Source: Fontivivens sp964399735
GTDB taxonomy: Bacteria > Zhuqueibacterota > Zhuqueibacteria > Residuimicrobiales > Krinioviventaceae
Assembly (NCBI GenBank): GCA_964399735.1
Contig: CAYNSO010000006.1
Span: 1-64,000 of the forward strand
Length of the DNA: 64,000 bases
Direction of reading: 5' to 3'
In this document: positions 45,902-54,689 of the stretch, one piece after another
Position numbering within the stretch: the first letter of the stretch is position 1
Layout: every line of letters begins with the position of its first letter
Position numbers and translations under genes: made by a program
The notes under the pieces: generated by a model
What the model saw: the letters and a program-made list of their open reading frames with translations, nothing else
The model's database searches: none
Told to the model about the DNA's origin: nothing

Positions 45902-45994
45902 TTTTTTACCATAAATAAAGATGCTTTCTTTTGCGATGGTTCATGAACCATCTGTTGATTATTCATTTGTTTTATACTAGAAAAATTCGGCAAA

Positions 45995-46013
45995 TATAAA
46001 CATAATGTTTATA
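45995..46013. promoter_or_regulatory. 19-bp palindrome upstream of the methyltransferase/ATP-grasp gene
   Basis: TATAAACAT (45995-46003) and ATGTTTATA (46005-46013) are perfect 9-bp arms around one central A, about 95 bp upstream of the fusion gene's start and between it and the TetR gene. The size fits a dimeric regulator. The rest of 45902-46264 is AT-rich and without a gene. Confidence 0.5.
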
Positions 46014-46264
46014 TGATACAAATAAAATTATGTTTTATTCAGGTTTTTTATTGTCACCGGATTTCAAGATGAGGAAGGATGAATATAGTTATTATCCGAT
46101 GGCTGAAGGACAATTAATATATATTAACTGATTTTAAAATGCAAATAATTATTTAATCATTTTCCCCTCACTTTATTTACAGGCATTGGATCAAAATAGT
46201 TTAATTGTTTGTTTTATATAAATATAAATAGATGTGGTGTGATGGCTGATGTTGAAATATTTTA

Positions 46265-46855
46265 TCAGGAGGAATGGTTCAGCAGAATTGTCTCAAAAAC
46301 CAGTTTATTGAAAATAATCAGAGGTTCCGAATTTTTCGTTACCTTGGTACGCAGTAAAGCGCCTTCCCAGCTGTTAAAAATAAAATCAGCAGTCATGTTG
46401 ATATTAATTTCCTGTGATATTTCCCCGTGTTGTTGGGCGTGACTAAGAAAGGATCTGATTCTATCTTTCATTTTTATCATCATGTCATTCAATTTACCGC
46501 GAAAAAGAATATTTATATCGCCCAGTTCCTGAGCCAGGTTGCCAATCGGGCAGCCGATGATATAGTTACCTTTTTCAATATGTTTTTGATAGAATTTAAA
46601 GAAATTGCCCAGGCGTTCCAGGTACCCGTAACTGTTGTCTTTGAAAAAAGTGTCGGCGGAGTTGAGAAAGAATCTGGCATAAAATTCAACCAGTTGCAGA
46701 CCAAAATCTTCTTTGCTTTTGAAATAAAAATAAAAAGAGCCTTTTGGTACTTGAGCTGCTTTCAGTATTTCCTGAATTCCGGTATGATGAAAACCCTTTA
46801 ACTGAATGATTTCCGCGCCTTTTTCCAGTATCAGCTCTTTGGTATTTCTTTTCAT
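46265..46855 (-). CDS. TetR/AcrR-family transcriptional regulator
   Basis: A 196-residue TetR-type repressor. The HTH reads GIQEILKAAQVPKGSFYFYF with KSKEDFGLQLVEFY after it (about residues 22-55), followed by an all-helical ligand domain with IGCPIGNLAQEL, which resembles the NemR/YxaF group. ATG 46855 has an AAGGAAG site; an upstream start is unlikely. Its promoter overlaps a TAGACC-type operator. The target may be itself and the gene downstream at 43982. Confidence 0.9.
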   Translation of the reverse strand: MKRNTKELILEKGAEIIQLKGFHHTGIQEILKAAQVPKGSFYFYFKSKEDFGLQLVEFYARFFLNSADTFFKDNSYGYLERLGNFFKFYQKHIEKGNYIIGCPIGNLAQELGDINILFRGKLNDMMIKMKDRIRSFLSHAQQHGEISQEININMTADFIFNSWEGALLRTKVTKNSEPLIIFNKLVFETILLNHSS

Positions 46856-46879
46856 TGTCCGCTTCCTTTTTGGTATGCA

Positions 46880-46908
46880 AATGTAGACCAATCGGCTATA
46901 AAAGTCAA
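46880..46908 (-). promoter_or_regulatory. Promoter of the TetR gene with overlapping operator-like site
   Basis: On the minus strand TTGACT (46908-46903) and TACATT (46885-46880) are 17 bp apart. The spacer holds the partial palindrome TAGACCAATCGGCTA (46884-46898 on plus), which resembles the NemR-type TAGACC box. Binding would occlude the promoter. Confidence 0.65.
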
Positions 46909-46986
46909 GAAGAATTATTAATTATAAAAAAAAAATTAACAGGAGGGTGTTTGGCAACACGCCCAATAGTTTTCAGGCAGAAAATG

Positions 46987-47030
46987 AACAGGGGTTTCCT
47001 GTAAATCGGGAAACCCCTGTTTTTTCTTTT
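46987..47030. terminator. Strong hairpin after the Fn3 lipoprotein gene
   Basis: AACAGGGGTTTCC (46987-46999) and GGAAACCCCTGTT (47009-47021) form a 13-bp stem with a T-rich tail on the plus strand. On the minus strand, where the upstream gene ends at 47031, the tail is weaker. Confidence 0.7.
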
Positions 47031-48410
47031 TTATTGACAGCCGACAAATACAGAATTACCAAGATTTTTAAAATTTTTTTTCATTCCGGTATCCGGTATC
47101 AGTTGTGTTGCTAATGGAGTTGTTATCGGCTTTTTCCCCATATCGGGCATACTTTTTTGTGTTCCCCACTCTAGTATAATATACACACTTTGATTATCTG
47201 TGAATGGTATAGTATAGTCTGTACCCTGGTAAAAATAATTCCAGACATCGGCGGTTTGATAGTGAGCCCCAACATTTGAATTAACTTCTGCTTTATAATA
47301 ACCCAGCCGGTATTTTACGTTATCTGCCGGTAGAGTAAAGGAATCTTCCAGTTGTTGTGATGATAATCCGTAATTAACATATATCATATCAACGCTGTCA
47401 TAGCCATAGTTTGTAAAGTATAACAAGAAATAACTGCTGGTAATAAATAGTGATAATGTATAGGACGATGTTGACGAAACATCAATGGTTTTTTCAGTCC
47501 AATACATTATTTCACCAATCACTGTTCCGCCTGTAGTTTTACCGGAAGTTGAACCGCTATAAGTAATTGAACCCGGATTGCCGTTAAAGATAATGGTTTC
47601 AAAAGAACCGGCTTCAATTGTATAGGTGCCTTTACCATTAACTGTAAAAACAATATCAGTAAGAGCAGTGTTATTAACAGTAAATTCAAAACTTTGCTGA
47701 GCAGCAGGTGAAGCATTTACCTGGTTGCTGGAACGAGCCAGCAATTCTGTGTCCACTACCCACACCTGGTAATAATATGTCGTACCGGTTGTTACAGCCA
47801 TATCCGTATAACTTGTTGTAGAAGAACCGGATCGAATTTGGGTTAACCTGTCCGAGTTAAGATCATGGCTGCTGCTGGTTGTTTTCCGGGTAATTGTATA
47901 GTGATCAAAATCCACGTCTGTACTTTGCGTCCAGTTAATTGTGATCGAATTATCAGTAATGGCGCCAAGGGATAAAGTTACGGCAGCAGGGTAATGCCGT
48001 TCTAATTCAATATCTATGGTTTCGGATGCTTTGGTTAAATTTTTGGTTTCAGAACCACTATACTGCACAATATTATTAGTATCTCTGGCTTCAATGAGAA
48101 AAGTTCTGCTATTACCTTGTGGCACGGTTATATCACCGCTCCAGGTATCTCCGGAACCGGTCAACTCCCTGGTTATTGTGGACATACCAGACGCCGTAAC
48201 GGTAACCACAACTTTTTGAATTGTAGCCGTTTTAAGCAGGGAGGTGACATCCTCTGCATTTTCACTATTGATAGTGATATTCAGAACTATTGAACTCGAA
48301 TCGCTGTTGTTGCTAAACGGCATATCATTACTGCACTGCAACAATACCAGGCAGCACCATAAAAGCAGCAAAGCGGCAGCAACATTTGTAAATGATTTTC
48401 TCATATTCAT
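47031..48410 (-). CDS. Lipoprotein with Fn3-type domain
   Basis: A 459-residue lipoprotein (lipobox LLQC, Cys26). An N-terminal beta domain (about 35-135) is followed by an Fn3 domain (about 140-230, AVTLSLGAITDNSITINWTQ, then TYYYQVWVVD), and a Ser/Thr-rich C-terminal region I do not recognise. It follows the CsgG/PEGA gene by 18 bp with a GGAGGAG ribosome site, so they are one operon. Outer-membrane or surface location is likely. Confidence 0.8.
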   Translation of the reverse strand: MNMRKSFTNVAAALLLLWCCLVLLQCSNDMPFSNNSDSSSIVLNITINSENAEDVTSLLKTATIQKVVVTVTASGMSTITRELTGSGDTWSGDITVPQGNSRTFLIEARDTNNIVQYSGSETKNLTKASETIDIELERHYPAAVTLSLGAITDNSITINWTQSTDVDFDHYTITRKTTSSSHDLNSDRLTQIRSGSSTTSYTDMAVTTGTTYYYQVWVVDTELLARSSNQVNASPAAQQSFEFTVNNTALTDIVFTVNGKGTYTIEAGSFETIIFNGNPGSITYSGSTSGKTTGGTVIGEIMYWTEKTIDVSSTSSYTLSLFITSSYFLLYFTNYGYDSVDMIYVNYGLSSQQLEDSFTLPADNVKYRLGYYKAEVNSNVGAHYQTADVWNYFYQGTDYTIPFTDNQSVYIILEWGTQKSMPDMGKKPITTPLATQLIPDTGMKKNFKNLGNSVFVGCQ

Positions 48411-48428
48411 TGCATCTCCTCCCCGGTC

Positions 48429-49340
48429 TTATGGAATGGTTACATTAATAGTTACTTTGCTGTTTTTGGATTTTTGTTCATCATCTTTACTATTGCTTAG
48501 TAATAACGCTGCGCCGCCGCCCACAACAGCTGCGCCGCCCAAAATGTACAATACTTTTTTACTGCCGCCTTTTTTATCAGTATCTTGCAGATCATCAAAA
48601 TCTGTTTCAACATTAGTATCACCGGTATCGGCAAGAGAAACCAGGTCGGCTGAGTAATTATTTTCACCCTTGTTAACTGTTATGGTTTTTTCCCAGTCTT
48701 TGAAATTCACTTTAAAAATTTTTATTGTATGCTGACCGGGCACAACAACCGTTTCCAGAGGCGTTTCCCCGGCATTGGCGTCATCCAGGTAAACTGTAGC
48801 GCCTGATGGATTGGAGGTGATTTTTAAAATTCCTTTTTCCCTGCCGATATACCGATTCTCCATTTTTCGCGCCAGGTTGACCACCATTTCGCGAATCAAC
48901 GCGCTGTTTTTACAGCTTTCATTCTCTGCAAGCAGGGCTTCGCCATTGTTGGTATCGACAAGGCGTATATCGGTTTCTACAACCTGGTCAAATTTAGCTA
49001 CTGTGCCAAAGACCAGAATATCTACCCCCAGAATTACCCCGATCTGTTTGGCAGTACCGGCATCAACTGCGCCGGAATATTGAAAAGCCAGTTCCTGCAT
49101 CATTTTATCAATTTCACTGCGTTCGACGACCTGGAACACCTGGCCATTGATCAATTCTGTCATAAGCATACCGGCAATGGCCTCGCCATACCCTTCATTT
49201 TTTGCCTGATTATTGGTGTCGGTAAGGGGAAGAACAGCTATGCGCGCCTTATCAGGCGTTTGCGCCTGCACTATGAAAGTTTGGCTTGCTAAAACAAGAA
49301 TTACCAATAACAGCAACAAACTTTTATAACGTATAGACAT
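48429..49340 (-). CDS. CsgG-like protein with PEGA domain
   Basis: A 303-residue protein: signal peptide (to about 28), CsgG/FlgO-like domain (about 33-170, ARIAVLPLTDTNNQAKNEG, MLMTELINGQVFQVVERSE, GVDILVFGTV), PEGA domain (about 175-245, ILKITSNPSGATVYLDDANA), and a C-terminal hydrophobic helix (KVLYILGGAAVVGGGAALLL). ATG 49340 follows a perfect GGAGGT; the frame extends 33 codons further but without a site. CsgG forms secretion pores in curli export, but the PEGA/anchor layout suggests an envelope-anchored protein. It leads the two-gene operon with the Fn3 lipoprotein. Confidence 0.88.
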   Translation of the reverse strand: MSIRYKSLLLLLVILVLASQTFIVQAQTPDKARIAVLPLTDTNNQAKNEGYGEAIAGMLMTELINGQVFQVVERSEIDKMMQELAFQYSGAVDAGTAKQIGVILGVDILVFGTVAKFDQVVETDIRLVDTNNGEALLAENESCKNSALIREMVVNLARKMENRYIGREKGILKITSNPSGATVYLDDANAGETPLETVVVPGQHTIKIFKVNFKDWEKTITVNKGENNYSADLVSLADTGDTNVETDFDDLQDTDKKGGSKKVLYILGGAAVVGGGAALLLSNSKDDEQKSKNSKVTINVTIP

Positions 49341-49466
49341 AAACACCTCCCGGAAAATGAAAATACTTGAACGAACCGTTACTCGAAAATTATTAAAATT
49401 TTTAGAAACTAATTGTTCTTGTTTTCCTGCCTTTAACAAGTCCGATATTTGTAACTGTTACTGTCA

Positions 49467-50183
49467 TTATTTTTGCAATAACAGCGGTTCCAATTCTACT
49501 TTACGGATAAATAATTCAGCGCCTTCGGATTGAATGAGTATTTTGCCTTTACTGATGCTGCAATGCGAACCGTGATTTACTGTTACTCCATTAACGATAT
49601 GCGTTGATGAATCTCCAACAGCAATTACCTGAACGATATTCCACTCACCCAACGGTTTTTCTGCATCCTGAGATTTGGCAAAAACCCGGTTTTGGGCATT
49701 ACCCTGCACGCCATTGATCATCATTTCCGGCCCCATTAATACATAATCACCAACAGAGGCCGTCATAAGCTGGCATTCCACAGCATGCGGCCAGATGCGG
49801 TCAACGCTGTCGGCAGGAAAGAAATAAAGAATGCCGCTGTTTGGTTTTTTATTTGTCGGCAGTGAAGATATATCTCCATAGCGGAATTCAATGGTGAGTT
49901 TAAAATTTTCATATTCGTTTTTTGTGCATATATAGCCATTTTCTGTACCGCGAATTCGTATCTGGGCGTCTTTAATGGTAAATATGCTATCCGGATCGTT
50001 GTCAACACCTTTTGTTGCTAAAAATTTATAAAAGCCATCCAGATTTTTGCCATTAAATAATTGCTGAATTTGCGGTTGGTTTTCTGTTTGGGTTGCTTTC
50101 TGGCAAGCGGTGACGATTATTCCTGTACCTGTAAAAAAGAGAACAGTAATTAAAATTGCATTACGAATTTTTATTGATAACAT
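49467..50183 (-). CDS. DUF1080 (3-keto-disaccharide hydrolase-type) lipoprotein
   Basis: A 238-residue lipoprotein (lipobox IVTAC, Cys27) with one DUF1080 domain: QLFNGKNLDGFYKFL near residue 40, the NFKLTIEFRYG strand, PNSGILYFFP, AVECQLM, and GEWNIVQVIAVG. The family has a concanavalin-like fold and includes 3-keto-glycoside hydrolases. The start has a GGGAG site. The substrate is unknown. Confidence 0.88.
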   Translation of the reverse strand: MLSIKIRNAILITVLFFTGTGIIVTACQKATQTENQPQIQQLFNGKNLDGFYKFLATKGVDNDPDSIFTIKDAQIRIRGTENGYICTKNEYENFKLTIEFRYGDISSLPTNKKPNSGILYFFPADSVDRIWPHAVECQLMTASVGDYVLMGPEMMINGVQGNAQNRVFAKSQDAEKPLGEWNIVQVIAVGDSSTHIVNGVTVNHGSHCSISKGKILIQSEGAELFIRKVELEPLLLQK

Positions 50184-50984
50184 TTGTTTCTCCCATTGTT
50201 GTCAAGACTTGAATTTTTTGTCTGTTTAAATGAAAATTTGAATTTTTGACCGGAACACAGTCTGCAAATATAATAGTTAATTCAATTGTCTGTTTCATGT
50301 ATTGAGATTCAAAAATTAAATATCATATCGGGGCGCGGAAGTGAGAGCGGAGCGTATCAGATGTTGATAATTTAATAAATTTGCTACATGTTTGCAACTA
50401 TTCATTTGATTTTTTTTGCAGGCGCCCGCCAGAATCGTCAAACAAGGCAACAAACGATTCTGGCGGGTGTGGAGGAGGGATATGTATGGGTCATTTTGAT
50501 GAAACGCTCTGAACTGCATGACCTGGACTTGTTCAGGTCTATATTATTATACCCGTATAATCTCTATCCGGTTTTGATCTGCATCACAAAACGGGGAGTT
50601 TTTTAATGCGATCAATTTGCCGGATATTATGGTCGTGCTTTTCAGCAGTGAATCATGCAAACCTGCTTACTTTATTGCAACTGTTATACCAAAAAAATAT
50701 ACAGATTTTATTATATTAAAATCAAATACTTATAAAAGAATGCAATTACCCCCGGTTGGGTGATATGATGCAAATTTTTCGCTGGTACGAATAATTTGCA
50801 TAGTGTATCAAAATCCCTGATATACTAAAGTGACTGTCATTTTTAATTCCTGCCAACATTTTTTTCTTTTGCTGCCAGTTTTGGACAATTCAGTTTATCT
50901 ATTGCAAATAGCCTTATCTGTACGTAATTACATGCAGATACGGATAATGACGCTGCTGAGTTGTACTGTTTTTTTACCCTTGTG
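50184..50984. other. Long intergenic region with a GC-rich hairpin
   Basis: About 800 bp without a convincing gene. CCCGCCAGAATCGT (50425-50438) and ACGATTCTGGCGGG (50454-50467) form a perfect 14-bp stem with a 15-nt loop, and GACCTG/CAGGTC (50520-50539) a smaller one. Short frames crossing the hairpin have poor sites. It may contain a decayed mobile element or a structured RNA. Confidence 0.55.
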
Positions 50985-51027
50985 AATAAAAAACCCGGGT
51001 AATGATTGTTTTTTCTTACCCGGGTTT
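50985..51027 (-). terminator. Intrinsic terminator of the OmpA/TSP3 gene
   Basis: AAACCCGGGTAA (50991-51002) pairs with TTACCCGGGTTT (51016-51027). On the minus strand the stem is followed by TTTTT, 18 bp past the stop codon. Confidence 0.85.
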
Positions 51028-51045
51028 GGATTGTTTCATCAGTGT

Positions 51046-52461
51046 TTATTGGGTGCGATAAAACTCTATTCTGCGATTTAGCGCACGCCCTTCTTTTGTA
51101 TTGTTTGGCGCAATCGGGTCTTTTTCTCCATACCCTTTTGCTTTCATTCGTTTTGCATCTATGCCTTTGGCATAAAGATATTGCATTACTGTGTTTGCTC
51201 TGTCTTGCGATAACATGAGGTTTGCATTACTATTGCCAATACTGTCGGTATAGCCTCTTATTTCTATTTCCACTTCTCTGTTTTCCAAAAGGCTTTCTGC
51301 AACTTTATTAAGAACCGCGTAAGACTCGTCGCTTAATATTGCGTTGCCCGAGGCAAAAGTAACCCCTTTAAGAATCAGCGTGGAACCCATTTTTTCCAGA
51401 ACCGGAGTTGGTTTTATATCAGGACAGCCATCGGTATCCTTGTAATTATTGAATGTTTCCGGTTCGTTGGGGCACTCATCTTTATCGTCAGAGATACCAT
51501 CATAATCGTTATCCGGATCAGGGCAGCCATCCTCATCTTCAAATCCATCCATGTCCTCTGCTTCGTTGGGGCATTTATCATCAATGTCCGGAATACCGTC
51601 ATTATCGTTATCCAGATCCGGGCAGCCGTCCATATCTTTAAATCCGTCAATGTCTTCCGGTTCATTGGGGCATTTATCATCAATATCCAATATTCCATCA
51701 TTGTCATTATCCAGTTCCGGAATGCCGTCCTCATCCTGAAAACCGTCAAAATCTTCAGCTAATTTGGGGGCCAGATCATATTTGTCGGGGATTCCATCTT
51801 TATCTGTATCCTTGTAAAATCCGAAATAGTAATGCAGAGAAAAAGACAGTTGCGCAATTTGATCATTAAAATCATCAAGACCGACATTATCATTTTTAAC
51901 GTGTAAAATGGTACTGAATAAAGCCTGAACATCAAGAGCTAAATAATCTTTAATGAAAAATTCAACCCCCAAACCTTCAGACAACAAAGCATTCTTGCGA
52001 AAACCGCTCACCCGCTGCCCCCATCTGAATTGATGATCATTAAAAAAAGTTATATTGGAATCGCCTACATTCCGTAAATCCCAAAGCAGGGCGCCGATTC
52101 CAACAACCAGATAGGGTTTAACAGGCTTTTCTTTTACGGGGGTGATTTTCATCGACAGGTTGACCGGGAAAAGGAATGTGCGAAATGGGGAATCGGGATC
52201 TTTAACAAAATGCGCACCCTTTTTAGCCGGTTTAAAGCTACCATAGCCGGCATCAAGGTTAAGCAGAATGTAGGGTGAAATTCCATAGCGCAGAGAAAGG
52301 CTTGTAACATTACCTAATGCGCTTCTGTCAACCTGGTCGCCCATATATTTTACCAGGGAGTAATTCAAGCCGATTCCTTTGCTTTCATCCCAGCAGGCTC
52401 CTGAAGCGCTGGCGATACCAATCAAAGTAAATAGCAGAATAAAACCAATTCTTTTGTGCAT
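51046..52461 (-). CDS. OmpA-family outer-membrane protein with thrombospondin type 3 repeats
   Basis: A 471-residue protein: signal peptide (to about 22), beta-barrel (about 24-235), four to five calcium-binding TSP3 repeats (about 240-345, DNDNDGIPDIDDKCPNEPED-type), and a C-terminal OmpA domain (about 355-471) with the peptidoglycan-binding IRGYTDSIG and LMLSQDRANTV residues. It links the outer membrane to the cell wall. ATG 52461 has a GGAGG site; the frame is open 8 codons further. The TSP3 repeats are strongly repetitive at DNA level too. Confidence 0.95.
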   Translation of the reverse strand: MHKRIGFILLFTLIGIASASGACWDESKGIGLNYSLVKYMGDQVDRSALGNVTSLSLRYGISPYILLNLDAGYGSFKPAKKGAHFVKDPDSPFRTFLFPVNLSMKITPVKEKPVKPYLVVGIGALLWDLRNVGDSNITFFNDHQFRWGQRVSGFRKNALLSEGLGVEFFIKDYLALDVQALFSTILHVKNDNVGLDDFNDQIAQLSFSLHYYFGFYKDTDKDGIPDKYDLAPKLAEDFDGFQDEDGIPELDNDNDGILDIDDKCPNEPEDIDGFKDMDGCPDLDNDNDGIPDIDDKCPNEAEDMDGFEDEDGCPDPDNDYDGISDDKDECPNEPETFNNYKDTDGCPDIKPTPVLEKMGSTLILKGVTFASGNAILSDESYAVLNKVAESLLENREVEIEIRGYTDSIGNSNANLMLSQDRANTVMQYLYAKGIDAKRMKAKGYGEKDPIAPNNTKEGRALNRRIEFYRTQ

Positions 52462-52828
52462 ATTCAATTCCTCCAATTCGTTCAATTGAAAAACCAGAGA
52501 GATGCCCGGGTTTGTATTGTAAACCAGGTAAGATATGATTTTTTGTAATCAGTGTTGTTTGGAACTTTTGCTCATTATTTCCTGAATAATAAAAATTTGG
52601 GGAATATGACACAGCATAAATTTGTATTATGAGTAATTATTCTCATTTCTGTATATTTTATTTATTTGTTGTATTCGCAAAAAACAATTTATATATTTCA
52701 TTATACGTTTTTTTATAAAATCAAGCAAGTTTTTTATTGTTTAAAAAAAATTATTACAAGTATTTTAAACTCGTTGTTTTAATTGACTTGTTGTGCTGTT
52801 ACAGAGTGGATGATTTTTATTAATGGTC
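52462..52828. other. AT-rich divergent intergenic region
   Basis: Separates the OmpA/TSP3 gene from the GTPase locus. It is rich in T and A runs and contains no gene. Promoters for both sides are expected here; only the one for the GTPase locus could be placed. Confidence 0.5.
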
Positions 52829-52857
52829 TTGTCAACAGTTTATTTATAGAATATGAT
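52829..52857 (+). promoter_or_regulatory. Possible sigma70 promoter of the GTPase locus
   Basis: TTGTCA (52829-52834) and TATGAT (52852-52857) have the ideal 17-bp spacing. The predicted start would be about 52864, leaving only about 11 nt before the GTG at 52875, so the promoter or the start codon may be misjudged. No sigma54 -24/-12 site is visible. Confidence 0.45.
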
Positions 52858-52874
52858 AAAACAGGAGAATAAGC

Positions 52875-53279
52875 GTGAATGATAACAAGTCGCAGACCTT
52901 GAATAATATTGAACAAATTCGGGATATTATTTTTGGGGATACCATCCGATCGTATGATAAAAAGTTTAAAGAAATTGATAAAACAATCAGCGATCTGGAA
53001 AATTATTGTAAAACGAGAATGGATAAAATCGATAAAACTATTGCCGATATGGATTCCCGTATGCAGTCCCTTGATAAGAATCAAACTGAAAACATTAAAC
53101 AATTAAAGATAGAGCTCGAAAAATCATTACAAAGCAATGTGCACAAGCTGGAAAAATACCTTCAGGATTTGAAAGAAGAAAAAGTAGACAACTCTACGAT
53201 TGCCAACAAGTTAATTGAACTAGGTCTGGCCATTAAAGGAGAAGACTTGTTAGATCACATCAAGGGAGAGAATGAATAA
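52875..53279 (+). CDS. Small coiled-coil protein of the GTPase locus
   Basis: A 134-residue protein made almost entirely of charged heptads (about 20-110, for example KEIDKTISDLENY and KIDKTIADMDSRMQSLDKN). No signal peptide or membrane segment. I do not recognise the family; it could be a scaffold or effector binding the downstream GTPase. It uses a GTG start with an AGGAGAA site. It overlaps the next gene by 8 bp, a sign of coupled translation. Confidence 0.7.
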   Translation: MNDNKSQTLNNIEQIRDIIFGDTIRSYDKKFKEIDKTISDLENYCKTRMDKIDKTIADMDSRMQSLDKNQTENIKQLKIELEKSLQSNVHKLEKYLQDLKEEKVDNSTIANKLIELGLAIKGEDLLDHIKGENE

Positions 53280-54162
53280 TTTGCCGGACGACCAATCAAA
53301 TTATATTCCTGATCCTTTAAAGAATTTGCAGCAAATCATTTTGTCCGATATTGAAAATCGTATCGGTCAATTGGAAATTGCACATAAAAAGCTCGGGCAA
53401 CAGCTTAATAACAAGGAAGAAATAATTAATACCCTGAGCCCGGTATTATCTGATTTGTTGCAGCTTACAATTCGTGATTCCAGGGATGAAATTGCCAATG
53501 CCTTATCACCGGTGATGAGTAAAGCTATCAAGAAACAGATCCACGATTCCAAAGAAGAAGTGATAGATGCTCTTTATCCCATTGTCGGACGCATGATATC
53601 CAAAGCAATTGCTGAAGCTTTAAAGGGGCTGGTAAATTCAATCAATGAAAATATTAATAACAAGTATAATCTCAAGATATGGCTGCAAAGACTCAAAGCG
53701 AAAATTTTTGGAGTGAATATTGGCGAGTTGATTATAGCTGAACAGGCCCCTTTTGTTATCCGTGATGTGTTTCTAATTGCCAGGGAATCGGGTTTGTTGA
53801 TCGCCCATTATTCAAAAAATAATGATAATCCAGATAACGCTCATATTGTTGCCGCGATGTTGACTGCTATTAAAAGTTTTGTCCAGGATGCTTTTGCTGC
53901 AGATCAGGCAAGCGAGTTGTATGAAATTGAATATAGTGACCAGACAATTCGTATCGAACCGGGTTTATATGCATATTTAGCCATTGTTTACAGGGGAATT
54001 GCGCCAATCGGGTTAAATGAGCAACTGACCCAGGTTCAGGAACGAATTCATAATAAATACTCCCGGTTTTTGCGTGATTACCAGGGTGAAAATTCCCGTT
54101 TAACCAAAATTGAAACGATCTTTACTGAATTTTCAGAAAAGTACAGTCAAGAAAGAGAATAA
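53272..54162 (+). CDS. Roadblock/longin-like protein of the GTPase locus
   Basis: A 296-residue cytoplasmic protein. Residues about 40-120 are repeated helices (LSPVLSDLLQLTIRDS, LSPVMSKAIKKQIHDS, LYPIVGRMISKAI), followed by a domain of about 125 residues (150-275) with VFLIARESGLLIAHYSK, AAMLTAIKSFVQDAFA and YAYLAIVYRGIAP, which reads like a roadblock/longin-type fold. In other bacteria the same helical-plus-domain layout is fused to a C-terminal OmpA domain and lies beside a small GTPase. Here the OmpA part is separate (56156). Roadblock proteins act as GAPs or co-regulators of small GTPases; that activity is inference here. Confidence 0.72.
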   Translation: MNNLPDDQSNYIPDPLKNLQQIILSDIENRIGQLEIAHKKLGQQLNNKEEIINTLSPVLSDLLQLTIRDSRDEIANALSPVMSKAIKKQIHDSKEEVIDALYPIVGRMISKAIAEALKGLVNSINENINNKYNLKIWLQRLKAKIFGVNIGELIIAEQAPFVIRDVFLIARESGLLIAHYSKNNDNPDNAHIVAAMLTAIKSFVQDAFAADQASELYEIEYSDQTIRIEPGLYAYLAIVYRGIAPIGLNEQLTQVQERIHNKYSRFLRDYQGENSRLTKIETIFTEFSEKYSQERE

Positions 54163-54164
54163 CA

Positions 54165-54689
54165 ATTCAGATCAATCAGAAAATATGTTTGCTGGGCATG
54201 TATGCTTCGGGTAAAACCAGCTTGATTCGTCGTTTTGTGCATAGCATTTTCGATGAAAAATATCTTTCTACAATAGGTGTGCAGGTAACGCAAAAAATGT
54301 TACCTCCGCTCGAGTCTGCCAGTAAAAAAATAATTCAGTTTAATTTTCTTATCTGGGATATAGAAGGAATAGATCGAAATAAAAAGGTACAAAAAAATTA
54401 CTACACCGGCGCCCATGGCGCAATTGTTGTAGGAGATTTAACCCGTAAGGAATCGTTTGAGGCTATAGAAGATCTTTTACAAGATTTTCATAGTATATGC
54501 CCAAATGCCAAAATTGTATTTGCCGGCAATAAAAAAGATCTGGTTATAGCAAAAGCTGAACCGCCCCAGGTCTTTAAAGAACTGGTTAATAAAAAAAAGG
54601 CCGGATACCTGTTAACCAGCGCTAAAACCGGAGAGAATGTTCAAGAGTTGTTTTTATTGTTAGCGAATAAAATTATAGAAAAAATGTGA
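54165..54689 (+). CDS. Ras-like small GTPase with Gln-to-Ile change in G3 (start codon unusual)
   Basis: A 174-residue Ras-superfamily GTPase (numbered from ATT 54165). G1 GMYASGKT (11-18), G2 Thr in STIG, G3 WDIEGI (D65, G68, I69 in place of the catalytic Gln), G4 NKKDL, G5 SAKTG. The clean beta-1 strand QKICLLG is only included if translation begins at ATT 54165 (a rare codon, with AAAGAG 7 nt upstream); the first standard start, TTG 54189, would cut beta-1. It starts 3 bp after the roadblock stop. Without Gln, intrinsic hydrolysis should be slow and depend on a GAP. It is probably a switch controlled by the neighbours. Confidence 0.82.
   Translation: MQINQKICLLGMYASGKTSLIRRFVHSIFDEKYLSTIGVQVTQKMLPPLESASKKIIQFNFLIWDIEGIDRNKKVQKNYYTGAHGAIVVGDLTRKESFEAIEDLLQDFHSICPNAKIVFAGNKKDLVIAKAEPPQVFKELVNKKKAGYLLTSAKTGENVQELFLLLANKIIEKM

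Noticed and set aside
48429..49340. CsgG-like gene as part of a curli system
   Set aside because: No CsgA/B/E/F genes are adjacent and the PEGA/C-terminal helix layout differs from CsgG.
50388..50606. 72-codon frame across the hairpin, and a 67-codon frame on the other strand
   Set aside because: No good start site and the protein contents follow the hairpin; possibly remains of a mobile element, but not supportable.
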